Shown piece by piece: positions 26,425 to 34,729 of a DNA stretch of 64,000 nucleotides. The position numbers and the translations under genes are program-made. The stretch spans positions 1,736,001 through 1,800,000 of the forward strand of contig NZ_CP017480.1 in NCBI RefSeq assembly GCF_001887595.1, written 5' to 3'. The stretch's first letter is position 1. Each line of letters opens with the position of its first letter. This DNA comes from Luteibacter rhizovicinus DSM 16549 (GTDB lineage Bacteria > Pseudomonadota > Gammaproteobacteria > Xanthomonadales > Rhodanobacteraceae). The notes below the pieces were generated by a model, which worked only from the letters and a program-made list of their open reading frames with translations, did not search any database and was not told the DNA's origin.

Positions 26425-26440
26425 TTATACTCCGACCATG
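26425..26440 (+). promoter_or_regulatory. -10 element suggesting leaderless response-regulator mRNA
   Basis: TATACT at 26426-26431 is a good -10 hexamer. Transcription would be expected to start about 7 nt later, at or next to the A of the ATG at 26438. No Shine-Dalgarno sequence fits in front of that ATG. A clear -35 is not visible. Confidence 0.45.
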
Positions 26441-27058
26441 CCGCCTATCCGCATCATGACCGTCGACGACCATCCGCTGCTGCGAGAGGGCATTGCCGCC
26501 GTCATCGAAGGCCAGGACGAGCTCGAGCTGGTCGCCGAGGCGAGCACGGGCGAGGAGGCGATCGAGCGCTATCGCGAGCATCGCCCCGACCTCACCCTGA
26601 TGGATCTGCAGATGCCCGGTATCGGTGGCATCGCGGCGATCGAAGCGATCCGTGGCGAGTTCCCGGATGCACGCATCCTGGTCCTCACCACCTACCGCGG
26701 CGATGTGCAGGCGCTGCGGGCGTTTCGTGCCGGCGCGCAGGGCTACCTGCTCAAAAGCGAGCTGCGCAAGGACATGCTGAGCACCATCCGGCAGATCATG
26801 GACGGGAAGCGCCGTGTGCCCGAGGAGATCGCCCACGAGATGGCCGGCCATGCCGACGATGACGAGTTGACGCCGCGCGAAACGCAGGTGCTCACGCACG
26901 TCGCCACGGGGGAAGCCAATCGCGATGTCGCGGTGGCGCTCGGCATCGCCGAGGAAACGGTCAAGGCGCACATGAAGAGCATCCTCGCCAAGCTTTCGGC
27001 GAACGATCGCACGCACGCCGTCGCCATTGCCCTGCGCCGGGGCATCATCGAGCTCTGA
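26438..27058 (+). CDS. NarL/LuxR-family response regulator, orphan
   Basis: 206-residue two-component response regulator. The receiver domain has the acidic pair VDDH, phosphoacceptor LMDLQMPG (D56) and YLLKSE lysine. The C-terminal LuxR-type helix-turn-helix is LTPRETQVLTHVATGEANRDVAVALGI..ETVKAHMKSIL. No histidine kinase gene is next to it, so the partner is encoded elsewhere. The longer in-frame extension from 26123 covers the divergent DUF72 gene and is rejected. Confidence 0.93.
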   Translation: MPPIRIMTVDDHPLLREGIAAVIEGQDELELVAEASTGEEAIERYREHRPDLTLMDLQMPGIGGIAAIEAIRGEFPDARILVLTTYRGDVQALRAFRAGAQGYLLKSELRKDMLSTIRQIMDGKRRVPEEIAHEMAGHADDDELTPRETQVLTHVATGEANRDVAVALGIAEETVKAHMKSILAKLSANDRTHAVAIALRRGIIEL

Positions 27059-27076
27059 CGTTCGGAAAGCCGGGCA

Positions 27077-28069
27077 TCACGCCGTACGTGCGTGCGCGTG
27101 TCGCTTGCGGTACTCGGCGGGCGTGACGCCGACGCGGCGCATGAAGGCACGGCGCAGGCCGTTGGGATCGGCATAGCCGCAGCGGGTGGCGACACGCTTG
27201 GGTGTCTCGTGCCCTTCTTCCAACAGGCGTCTTGCCGCCTCCACGCGCATCGTCTCGACGAATTCCGCCGGCGTCATGCCGACTTCGTGGCGGAAGATCC
27301 TCGCGAAGTGACGCGGACTCATGCCGACGCGTTGGGCCATCGCGGTGACCGAGTGCTCCTCGGCCGGGTGCATGGCCACGTAGCGCTGTAGTTCCTGCAG
27401 GGCACCCCGGCCGGCGGGCGCCGCCTCGCCATGGCGGCTGAACTGCAGTTGCCCGCCGGGGCGTCGGTAGAACACCACCAACTCCGCCGCCACGGCCATG
27501 GCGATGTCGCGATCGAGGTCTTCTTCGACCAGCGCGATCGCCAGGTCCATGCCCGCGGTGACGCCCGCCGCGGTGCACACGGGACCGTCGCGGACGACGA
27601 AGGCATCCGCCTCCACGGCCAGGGTGGGGTGTCGCTCGGCGAGCAGGCTGGCCACTTTCCAGTGCGTCGTGACACGGCGACCGTCGAGCAGGCCGGTCTG
27701 CGCGAAGAGCAGGGCGCCACTGCATATCGAACCGTAACGACGCGAGACTGCCGCGTGCCGGCGTAGCCAGTCGATCAGGCTGTAGTCGGTGGCGGCCCGG
27801 GAAAGGTCGGGCGACCCCGCGACCAGCAAGGTGTCGATCCGGTCGAGGGTGTCCAGGGTGCTGCGGTCCGGCAGGAAGCGCATGCCGGACGAGGCGGTGA
27901 CCGCCAGCGGGGCGGTGCCTACCGTGAGCACCCGGTACACCTCGCGCCGGGCCTGACGATTGGCCTCGGCAAAGACGTCGGCGGGCCCGGAAACGTCAAG
28001 CATCTGCACGCCGGGTGGGGCGACGATGACGATGGTGAGGGGAGGCGGCGACTGCATGGAACGCAACAT
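27077..28069 (-). CDS. GlxA-type AraC family transcriptional regulator
   Basis: N-terminal DJ-1/PfpI-like domain (TIVIVAPPGVQMLDVSGPADVF; YGSICSGALLFAQTGLLDGR with the nucleophile-elbow Cys; CTAAGVTAGMDLAIALVEED) joined to a C-terminal AraC helix-turn-helix pair (RVGMSPRHFARIFRHEVGMTPAEFVE). It has 330 residues, the usual GlxA length. Likely starts are ATG 28069 or 28057. It diverges from an HD-domain gene across about 85 bp, and that gene is its most plausible target. Confidence 0.92.
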   Translation of the reverse strand: MLRSMQSPPPLTIVIVAPPGVQMLDVSGPADVFAEANRQARREVYRVLTVGTAPLAVTASSGMRFLPDRSTLDTLDRIDTLLVAGSPDLSRAATDYSLIDWLRRHAAVSRRYGSICSGALLFAQTGLLDGRRVTTHWKVASLLAERHPTLAVEADAFVVRDGPVCTAAGVTAGMDLAIALVEEDLDRDIAMAVAAELVVFYRRPGGQLQFSRHGEAAPAGRGALQELQRYVAMHPAEEHSVTAMAQRVGMSPRHFARIFRHEVGMTPAEFVETMRVEAARRLLEEGHETPKRVATRCGYADPNGLRRAFMRRVGVTPAEYRKRHAHARTA

Positions 28070-28153
28070 GGCAGAAAATGATACGTCACGTCAAATCAAG
28101 ACGGGCGCCGGAGGGGCTCCAATAGGCTCACCCACCGCATGAGGCCCAACGCC

Positions 28154-28795
28154 ATGTCCACCACCATTGCCGGCATCGCCATTCCCGACAGCGCCCTCGC
28201 CCGCGAGATCACCGATCTGGTCCGCGATACCGAGAGCGACCTGCTTTACCACCACTCCCGCCGCGTTTTCCTGTTCGGCGCCCTGACCGGCAAGGCCAAG
28301 AGCCTGGTCTTCGACCCCGAGCTGCTCTACGCCGGTGCCATGTTCCATGACATGGGCCTGGTCCCGGCCTATTCGAGCAAGACCGAGCGCTTCGAAGTCG
28401 ATGGCGCTAACGTCGCCCGCGATTTCCTGCGTTCGAAGGGCATCGACGAGGCGCAGATCGACATCGTCTGGGCCTCGATTGCGCTGCACACCACGCCCGG
28501 CGTGCCGCAGCACATGAAGCCGGAAATCGCCCTGGTCACCGCCGGCGTCGAGATGGACGTGCTCGGCCTCGGCTTCGAGAACGTGGCGACCAGCGACCGC
28601 GAGACCGTCGCCGAGATCCACCCGCGCGGCGGCGCCTTCAAGGAAGGCATCATCGACGCCTTCTACAACGGCGTGCGCAACAAACCGGAAACCACCTTCG
28701 GCAACGTGAAAGCCGATGTCATGGCCTATAAGCAGCCGGGCTTCAAGCGCACCGACTTCACCCAGTGCATCCTGCACAACCACTGGCCGACGTAA
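28154..28795 (+). CDS. HD-domain hydrolase (cyanamide hydratase-like)
   Basis: 213-residue HD-domain metal protein. Ligands appear as YHHSRR (H34), FHDMGL (H65-D66), and ALHTTPG further on. The pattern (LYHHSRRVFLFGAL..., then LYAGAMFHDMGL) is that of HD proteins annotated as cyanamide or nitrile-type hydratases, but the substrate is not certain. I prefer ATG 28154, which has GAGG 9 nt upstream, over 28139. The divergent GlxA/AraC neighbour carries a DJ-1/PfpI fold like isonitrile hydratase, which hints at C-N compound metabolism (inference). Confidence 0.8.
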   Translation: MSTTIAGIAIPDSALAREITDLVRDTESDLLYHHSRRVFLFGALTGKAKSLVFDPELLYAGAMFHDMGLVPAYSSKTERFEVDGANVARDFLRSKGIDEAQIDIVWASIALHTTPGVPQHMKPEIALVTAGVEMDVLGLGFENVATSDRETVAEIHPRGGAFKEGIIDAFYNGVRNKPETTFGNVKADVMAYKQPGFKRTDFTQCILHNHWPT

Positions 28796-28824
28796 GGCTC
28801 GGGTGCCCGCAAGAACCTGTTAAT

Positions 28825-28843
28825 TGATCTGATAATCATTCGC
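28825..28843 (+). promoter_or_regulatory. Fur-box-like site
   Basis: The central ten bases GATAATCATT match the core of the Fur consensus exactly; about 12 of 19 positions match overall. The same GATAAT (28831-28836) can serve as a -10 hexamer. Alternatively TTGATC-N17-TACGAT spans the box. Either way repression by iron-loaded Fur would block the PepSY gene promoter. Confidence 0.6.
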
Positions 28844-28852
28844 ACCTACGAT

Positions 28853-28881
28853 GACGGCCTTTCGCATCCCGCAAGGCCGTC
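28853..28881 (+). promoter_or_regulatory. Perfect 9-bp inverted repeat before PepSY start
   Basis: GACGGCCTT (28853-28861) and AAGGCCGTC (28873-28881) flank an 11-nt spacer and end 3 nt before the ATG. If transcribed, the right arm would pair the AAGG that could serve as ribosome site. Confidence 0.5.
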
Positions 28882-28884
28882 TTC

Positions 28885-29964
28885 ATGCCGCACCCGCGCC
28901 GTTTCCGTTCCGCGCTGAAAACGATGCACCTGTGGCTCGGTCTCAGCCTGGGCCTCGTGCTGGCGCTGGTGACCTTTTCCGGCAGCGTGCTGCTGTGGGA
29001 GGACCCGCTGTTCGCGGCCGGTCATCCCCAGCTCACCGCACGCCCCCTGCCGGATCTCGCGACCCAAGGGCGGTCGCTGGCCACCCTGCTCGCCTCCCCG
29101 GATGGCAAGGGCCTGCGCGGGCTTTCCCTGCCGGACGATGAGCTTCCCGTATGGGAAGCGACGTCTCGTGGCGGTGGCCGCAGCTACTTCGATGCGACCA
29201 CCGGCGAACTGCTGCTACGCCGGGAAAAAACGGGCGACGTGATGCTCATGCTGATGGACTGGCATACGCATCTGCTCAGCGGCGAAGTGGGTGAGACTGT
29301 CCTGGGCGTCGTGGCGTGCACGGGCCTGTTCATGCTGTTCTCGGGTGTGTGGCTCTACTGGCCTGGGCGTCGTCGGGCCCTCAGGCACCTCAAGCCGCAT
29401 ACGCAACCGCCGGTCCTGCGCTGGGCGAGCTTCCATCGTTTCGTCGGTGTCGCCGCCCTGCCCCTGCTCATCGTCATGATCGGCACGGGCACCACGATGG
29501 CCTACCGCGGCGCGGTGCGCAGCGGCCTGGCGTCCGCCTTCGGCGAAGCGCCGCCGGCCAAGCCGCCGAAGCTGCCGGCCGGCCACGGTGACATCGACTG
29601 GCCGGCCGTCCTCGCCGCCGCCCAGGCTGCTGCGCCCGAGGCCGAAATCACCCGCCTGATGTTGCCGCAGAAGGACAACGGCACGCTGGTGTTGCGCGTC
29701 CGTCGTCCCGGCGAATGGAACAAGGACGGCCGCAGCTCCCTGTGGATGGATCCGGTGGCCGCGCGCGTGATCGGTGGCGACGACGCGACAAAACTCGGCC
29801 CGGGCCTGCGCCTGGCCAACGCCCTGTTTCCGATCCACTCGGCGGCGGTGGGCGGCCTGCTCTGGCGCATCGTGGCCTGCTTCACCGGCCTGCTTCCCCT
29901 CTTCCTCCTTGTGACCGGCTTCCTCTTCTGGCGCGCCCGCCAACGCCGATCCCCGGCCACCTGA
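28885..29964 (+). CDS. PepSY-TM domain protein, probable iron-regulated
   Basis: 359-residue inner-membrane protein of the PepSY_TM family (iron uptake/reductase-associated PiuB-like). It has four main membrane segments: WLGLSLGLVLALVTFSGSVLL near the start, VLGVVACTGLFMLFSGVWLYWPGR, VGVAALPLLIVMIGTGTTMAY, and the C-terminal pair around LLWRIVACFTGLLPLFLLVTG. Conserved histidines (MDWHTHLLSG, SFHRFVG, FPIHSA) may bind haem. The Fur-like box upstream supports a role in iron supply. No siderophore receptor gene is adjacent. Confidence 0.87.
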   Translation: MPHPRRFRSALKTMHLWLGLSLGLVLALVTFSGSVLLWEDPLFAAGHPQLTARPLPDLATQGRSLATLLASPDGKGLRGLSLPDDELPVWEATSRGGGRSYFDATTGELLLRREKTGDVMLMLMDWHTHLLSGEVGETVLGVVACTGLFMLFSGVWLYWPGRRRALRHLKPHTQPPVLRWASFHRFVGVAALPLLIVMIGTGTTMAYRGAVRSGLASAFGEAPPAKPPKLPAGHGDIDWPAVLAAAQAAAPEAEITRLMLPQKDNGTLVLRVRRPGEWNKDGRSSLWMDPVAARVIGGDDATKLGPGLRLANALFPIHSAAVGGLLWRIVACFTGLLPLFLLVTGFLFWRARQRRSPAT

Positions 29965-30011
29965 TCCCCCGAGGTCCTCAGCTCCGAGGTTTCTGAGGTC
30001 CGAGGCTTCAC

Positions 30012-30038
30012 TGTGGGAGCCGATTCATCGGCGATGCT
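30012..30038 (+). repeat. Single REP unit
   Basis: Forward GTGGGAGC head with the GCCGATTCATCGGC core, in the 162-bp gap between the PepSY and beta-lactamase genes. Just upstream is a short run of GAGGT/GAGGC repeats. Confidence 0.85.
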
Positions 30039-30126
30039 CTTCTGCCACACCGTTGCCCTCTGCAAAGCACGCCCACGCCCCACTCACTCGCCTATCCTGC
30101 CCTCCGCTTTTCCAGGGACTACCGAT

Positions 30127-30948
30127 ATGCGCCGCACCCTGCTCGCCCTCGCCTGCTGCCTCGCCCTGCCCGCTTTCGCCCACGACCCCGCACCGGTCGT
30201 CATCGGCGCGAATCCGACATGGACCCAGCCGGTCGCGCCACACGTGGTCTACGGCAACACCTATTTCGTCGGCACCAAGGGCCTGTCGGCCATCCTGATC
30301 ACCTCACCGCAAGGGCATGTACTGATCGATGCCCCGTATGTTTCGAACGCGAAACTCATCGAAGCGAACATTCGCACGCTCGGCTTCCGCGTCGAAGACA
30401 TCAAGCTGATTCTCAACACCCACCCGCACCACGACCACGCGGGTGCGATCGCGCAGCTGTCGAAGGACAGTGGCGCACCCGTCCGCGCGACGGCGAAGGG
30501 CGCCGCCGCGATGCGCGTCGGCGGACGGTATGCGGAGGATCCCCAATACGACCCGACCGACAAGCCGTATCCGAAGGTCGATGCGATTGGCGATATCGTC
30601 GACGGCAGTGTCGTGCGCGTGGGGCCGTTGACGCTCACCGCCCACATCACGCCGGGCCATACACCGGGCGGTACGGCGTGGACGTGGCAGTCGTGCGAAG
30701 GTGCGTCGTGCAAGAACATCGCGTTTGCCGACAGCCTGTACGCGTTCAAGGCAGACGGCTATCGCTTCAGCGATCACCCGGCCTATGTCGCCGAGTACCG
30801 CAAGACGTTCGACCGCGTCGCCGCGCTGCCCTGCGACCTGCTGATCACACCGCATCCCGAACAGGGTGAAGGCAAGACGTGCAAAACGTACGCAGACGCC
30901 GGGCGTGAGCGGCTCGACGACGTGCTGGCAAAAGAAGCCGCGAAATAA
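30127..30948 (+). CDS. Subclass B3 metallo-beta-lactamase
   Basis: Secreted zinc hydrolase, signal peptide MRRTLLALACCLALPAFA. Zinc ligands fit the B3 pattern: THPHHDHAG gives H99, H101, D103 and H104; ITPGHTPGG gives the next His, and LLITPHPEQG the last. At 273 residues it is of normal length. Expected to hydrolyse beta-lactams including carbapenems, as intrinsic B3 enzymes of Xanthomonadales relatives do; the actual spectrum needs testing. ATG 30127 is chosen because an upstream frame includes REP sequence. No AmpR-like regulator is adjacent. Confidence 0.9.
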   Translation: MRRTLLALACCLALPAFAHDPAPVVIGANPTWTQPVAPHVVYGNTYFVGTKGLSAILITSPQGHVLIDAPYVSNAKLIEANIRTLGFRVEDIKLILNTHPHHDHAGAIAQLSKDSGAPVRATAKGAAAMRVGGRYAEDPQYDPTDKPYPKVDAIGDIVDGSVVRVGPLTLTAHITPGHTPGGTAWTWQSCEGASCKNIAFADSLYAFKADGYRFSDHPAYVAEYRKTFDRVAALPCDLLITPHPEQGEGKTCKTYADAGRERLDDVLAKEAAK

Positions 30949-30962
30949 CCCGCTGCTCTACC

Positions 30963-31062
30963 TGTAGGAGCCGATTCATTGTGGGAGCCGATTCATCGGC
31001 GATCCCGCGGCAGCGGGCCAGGTCTCGGCAAGCACCCAATCGCCGATGAATCGGCTCCCACA
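30963..31062. repeat. REP composite with one unit truncated by another
   Basis: A GTAGGAGC unit is cut after GCCGATTCAT (30963-30979) and a full GTGGGAGC unit follows at once (30980-31003). Then come the CCCGC-GGCA-GCGGG hairpin, a linker, and a reverse unit (31039-31062). Confidence 0.88.
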
Positions 31063-31087
31063 ATCGTCGATGAACCTTGCTCGCTCT

Positions 31088-31978
31088 TTAGCGGGCGAGC
31101 ATCGCGGTGATGCGCGCGTCCTTCTCCGCCCAGAGCTGGTTCACCCAGTTCTGGAAACGTTCGCGATACACCGAATCGTTCTCGTAGTCGCCGCGCATCG
31201 GCGGATCGATGGCCAGGCGGCGTATGTGGATGCGGACCTCGCGGATACGGCCGGCGATCAAGTCCATCATCGTGCCTGGCCCCGCCGGATAGACGATGGT
31301 GACGTCGAGCATCTGGCGGATCGCATCGCCCATGGCATCGATCACGAAAGCGACGCCGCCGGCCTTCGGGCGAAGCAAGTGCGTATAGGGTGACTTCTGC
31401 GCGTCGTGCTTGGCCTTGGTGAAGCGCGTGCCTTCGGTGAAGTTCATCACCGATACCGGTACGTGGCTGAACTTCTCGCAGGCGCGACGCGTGGCTTCAC
31501 GATCCTTGCCGCGCAGTTCCGGCTTCGCTTCCAGTTCCTGCTTCGAATGACGCTTCATGAAAGGGAAGTCCAATGCCCACCAGGCCGGCCCGAGCAGGGG
31601 TACCCAGATCAGCTGGCTCTTCAGGAAGAAACGCATGAAGGGAATGTGCCGGTTGAAGAGCCGCTGCAACGCCGGGATATCCACCCAGCTCTGGTGGTTG
31701 CAGACGACCAGGTAGTTCTCACGCGTACTCAGGCCGTCCAGGCCTTCCACCTCCCACTGCGTGCGCGTGAAGGCAGCGAACAGCCAGCTATTGACGCTCA
31801 GCCAGCTCTCGGCGATCAGCACCAGGACCGGCGCAAACGCGTTGCGCATCGAGCGCAGCGGAATGAGCAGGCGGACCGCCGTCAGCAGCAGGAGCGGCCC
31901 CACGTGCAGCACCGTGCTGGTGAAAAGCAGCAGGCAGGCGAGGGGGATGCGCAGGAATCGGGGGAGCGAAACGAACAT
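31088..31978 (-). CDS. Acyltransferase, PlsC-like (YihG type)
   Basis: 296-residue membrane-bound glycerolipid acyltransferase. One or two N-terminal hydrophobic segments (LACLLLFTSTVLHVGPLLLL) are followed by the HX4D motif NHQSWVD, the substrate motif NFTEGTRFT and the later proline motif VTIVYPAG. The order and spacing resemble E. coli YihG, which makes lysophosphatidic-acid-type acylations. Stands alone, converging on the REP composite. Confidence 0.88.
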   Translation of the reverse strand: MFVSLPRFLRIPLACLLLFTSTVLHVGPLLLLTAVRLLIPLRSMRNAFAPVLVLIAESWLSVNSWLFAAFTRTQWEVEGLDGLSTRENYLVVCNHQSWVDIPALQRLFNRHIPFMRFFLKSQLIWVPLLGPAWWALDFPFMKRHSKQELEAKPELRGKDREATRRACEKFSHVPVSVMNFTEGTRFTKAKHDAQKSPYTHLLRPKAGGVAFVIDAMGDAIRQMLDVTIVYPAGPGTMMDLIAGRIREVRIHIRRLAIDPPMRGDYENDSVYRERFQNWVNQLWAEKDARITAMLAR

Positions 31979-32025
31979 AGGGTCGTCACGGAAGAATGAG
32001 GCCGCAGTTTACTTGGATCGTCCCG

Positions 32026-34587
32026 CTAGCGTGCCGCGAGGGTTTCGTTGACCGCTTCGAGGTCCTGTTTTACCGCGTCGATGCCTTCCCACGGGTCCTT
32101 CCTGAGGCGCGCCAGGCGTTTCGGGACGGTGGCCAGGTCGAAGGCGTTGCCGGATTTGAGCTTGCCCAGTTCGTCCCAGCGCAGCGGCACGGCGACGGGG
32201 GCACCCGGCCTGGACCGCAGGGAATAGGAGGCGACCGCGGTCGCGCCGCGCCCGTTGCGCAGATAGTCCACGTAGATCTTGCCGCGCCGGAAACGCTTGC
32301 TCGCCGTCGCGACGAACTCCAGCGGATGCAGCTGCGCCAGCGTTTCGGCAAAGCCGCGGGCGAAGCCCTTCACCGTGGCCCAGTCGGCCCCCGGATTCAG
32401 GGGGACGACCACGTGCAGACCCTTGCCGCCGGTGGTCCGCACGAACGAAACCAGCCCCAGCTCGTCGAGGAAGCCACGGACCATGCGCGCCGCGGCGATC
32501 ACACGGCGCCACTCGACGTCCTCGCCGGGATCGAGATCGAAGACGACGCGATCGGCGATGTCGGGCGATCCGATGTGCGAACCCCACGGGTGGAATTCCA
32601 CCGCGCCGAACTGGACCAGCTCGATCACGCCAGATTCGTCCCTGGGATAGAGGTAGACCGCCTGCGCGCCGGTCTCCTCTTTGAGTCGGGCGGTGCCGAC
32701 GTGTTCGAGGCGCGCCATCACGTGCTTCTGGAAGAAGCATGGCGAGGCGATGCCGCCTGGGCAACGAATGGTCGAAGTCGGCCGGTCGGCGATGGCGGGC
32801 AGGAGCCACGGCATGACGGCGCGGTAGTAATCGACCACCTGCTGCTTGGTGATGCCATCGTCGGGAAAGACGACGCGCTCGGGATGGGTAATGACGACCG
32901 GCGAGGCGACGGCGGCTGCGGCTGCGGACTTGCTTGCGGTGGCGGCTTTGGCGCCTCGCTTGGGCGCAGGCTTCCGATCGGAGTCGCGCAGGTCGCCGGG
33001 CGCCTTGTCCACCCGTAGCGCCTTCAGGCTGGGCTGGCGCAGGAGATTCTTGTTGCCGATGCCGCGGTAGTAGACCTCCGCCACCGCGGTCGGCGGCACC
33101 CAGAGTGCCCCACGCAGCGTCGGATCGACGGCATCGATGCGCACGCTCGGCGTCTTCGATCCCGCCTTCGTCAGCGTCTTGCCCAGCTCACGCAGCATCT
33201 CGTCGGTAAAGCCTGTGCCGACCCGCCCAGCATAGGTCCAGCCGCCATCCGCATCGGGCCTCGCCAGAAGCAGCGAGCCGAACGTCAGGCGGGAACCCTT
33301 GGCCGGGGTGTAGCCGACCACCGCGAACTCGTCGCTCTCCAGGCGCTTGATCTTCAGCCAGTCGTCGCCGCGTCCCGCGCGATAGCCGCCGTCGGCGCGC
33401 TTGGAGATGATGCCTTCGAGTTTCTGTTCCATGGCCATGGCAAACACCTGGTCGCCGTCGCCGAGGTTGTGCCCGCTGTAAGAGAGCAGGCGCGGTGCAT
33501 GCGAGAGCAGGCGTTCGAGCAAGGTCTTCCGCTGCGCGAGCGCGACCTTGCCGAGGTCGTAGCCCTGCAGATAGGGCATGTCGAAGAGCATGTACGCAAG
33601 CGGCGCCTGCATGTCGCCGGACAGGGTGCGCTGGAGGGCATTGAAGTCGCTGCGGCCCTGCGCATCCAGGGCGATGAGTTCGCCGTCGAGGCGGGCGCTC
33701 TCCAGGCCGAGGCCTTCGATGGCGGCGACGATCTCCGGCAGGCGATCGTTCCAGGGCAGGGCGTTGCGCGACCACAGCATCACCTTGCCCTTGGCCACGC
33801 TGGCAAGAATGCGATAACCGTCCCACTTCACCTCGTGCAACCAGGCGTCACCTTGCGGCGGTGTTTCACGCAAGCGCGCCAGCTGGGGTGGGAAGAAATC
33901 GGTGGAGGCTTTCGCCTTGCGCGTTCCCTCGAGCGCGACGGCCGCCTTGGTCAAGGTGGCGACGGAAACGCGGCGCGACTTCGTCTTCGCGGAAGAGGCT
34001 TTCGTCGCGGCGACCTTTTTCGTGGCGGTCCCCGCGCTGGTAGCCTTCTGCGCCCGGCGCGTGCTTTTCCGCATTTTCGCGTCGAGCAGATCGTCGGCCT
34101 CGATGTCACTCGCGTAGGCGTCGGTCGCCTTTATCAGGAACCACGACGGCTGGCGCTCCTTCTTTCCGCTACGCACCAGATGCCAACTCCCCTTCAGGCG
34201 TTTACCGAAGAGCTCGAAGGTGAGGTGACCTTTGAGCAGCTGCGCCTCGACATCCCCGGCGGTGGACCAGACGCCACGGTCGAACGTGTCGACGTGCCCC
34301 TTGCCATAGCCTTCCTCGATCTCGCCCTCGAACCCGGCATACGACACGGGATGGTCCTCGACCTCGACGGCGAGGCGCTTCACCTTCGGGTCATAGCTTG
34401 GGCCCTTGGGGACGGCCCAGCTCCGCAGGACATCGCCGACCTGCAGCCGGAAGTCGAAGTGCCGGTGCGATGCATGATGCAGCTGGACAACGAAGATGGC
34501 GCGCCCTTTGCCGCGCGCGGATCCTTCGGGAGACGGCTCGCGTGTCCTGGTGAAGTTCCGCTTGCGGCGATATTCCTGCAGGCTCAT
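32026..34587 (-). CDS. ligD: Multifunctional DNA ligase D (NHEJ)
   Basis: Bacterial non-homologous end-joining enzyme of 853 residues with the order phosphoesterase - ligase - polymerase. The phosphoesterase starts MSLQEYRRKRNF and has HRHFDFRL. A lysine/alanine-rich linker (about 170-225) follows. The ligase has nucleotidyl-lysine motif EVKWDGYR (K254). A second Lys/Ala-rich linker leads to the primase-type polymerase (HPERVVFPDDGITK; FDLDPG acidic pair; TTGGKGLHV). The start at 34587 matches the family N-terminus; the longer frame reaching 34932 is rejected. The partner Ku gene is not in this window. Confidence 0.95.
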   Translation of the reverse strand: MSLQEYRRKRNFTRTREPSPEGSARGKGRAIFVVQLHHASHRHFDFRLQVGDVLRSWAVPKGPSYDPKVKRLAVEVEDHPVSYAGFEGEIEEGYGKGHVDTFDRGVWSTAGDVEAQLLKGHLTFELFGKRLKGSWHLVRSGKKERQPSWFLIKATDAYASDIEADDLLDAKMRKSTRRAQKATSAGTATKKVAATKASSAKTKSRRVSVATLTKAAVALEGTRKAKASTDFFPPQLARLRETPPQGDAWLHEVKWDGYRILASVAKGKVMLWSRNALPWNDRLPEIVAAIEGLGLESARLDGELIALDAQGRSDFNALQRTLSGDMQAPLAYMLFDMPYLQGYDLGKVALAQRKTLLERLLSHAPRLLSYSGHNLGDGDQVFAMAMEQKLEGIISKRADGGYRAGRGDDWLKIKRLESDEFAVVGYTPAKGSRLTFGSLLLARPDADGGWTYAGRVGTGFTDEMLRELGKTLTKAGSKTPSVRIDAVDPTLRGALWVPPTAVAEVYYRGIGNKNLLRQPSLKALRVDKAPGDLRDSDRKPAPKRGAKAATASKSAAAAAVASPVVITHPERVVFPDDGITKQQVVDYYRAVMPWLLPAIADRPTSTIRCPGGIASPCFFQKHVMARLEHVGTARLKEETGAQAVYLYPRDESGVIELVQFGAVEFHPWGSHIGSPDIADRVVFDLDPGEDVEWRRVIAAARMVRGFLDELGLVSFVRTTGGKGLHVVVPLNPGADWATVKGFARGFAETLAQLHPLEFVATASKRFRRGKIYVDYLRNGRGATAVASYSLRSRPGAPVAVPLRWDELGKLKSGNAFDLATVPKRLARLRKDPWEGIDAVKQDLEAVNETLAAR

Positions 34588-34729
34588 GGACGAATGATTG
34601 GCGCGACACGGTGAACGAGCCGTGCATCCCGGGCACTTCGCTGTCAGCGCGATTTCAGAATCCTTGGATGGGCACGGCGCGGTTGCGTGAGCAGACTCGA
34701 TACGGTCTCTCCCCCGTGAAGTCATCGCC

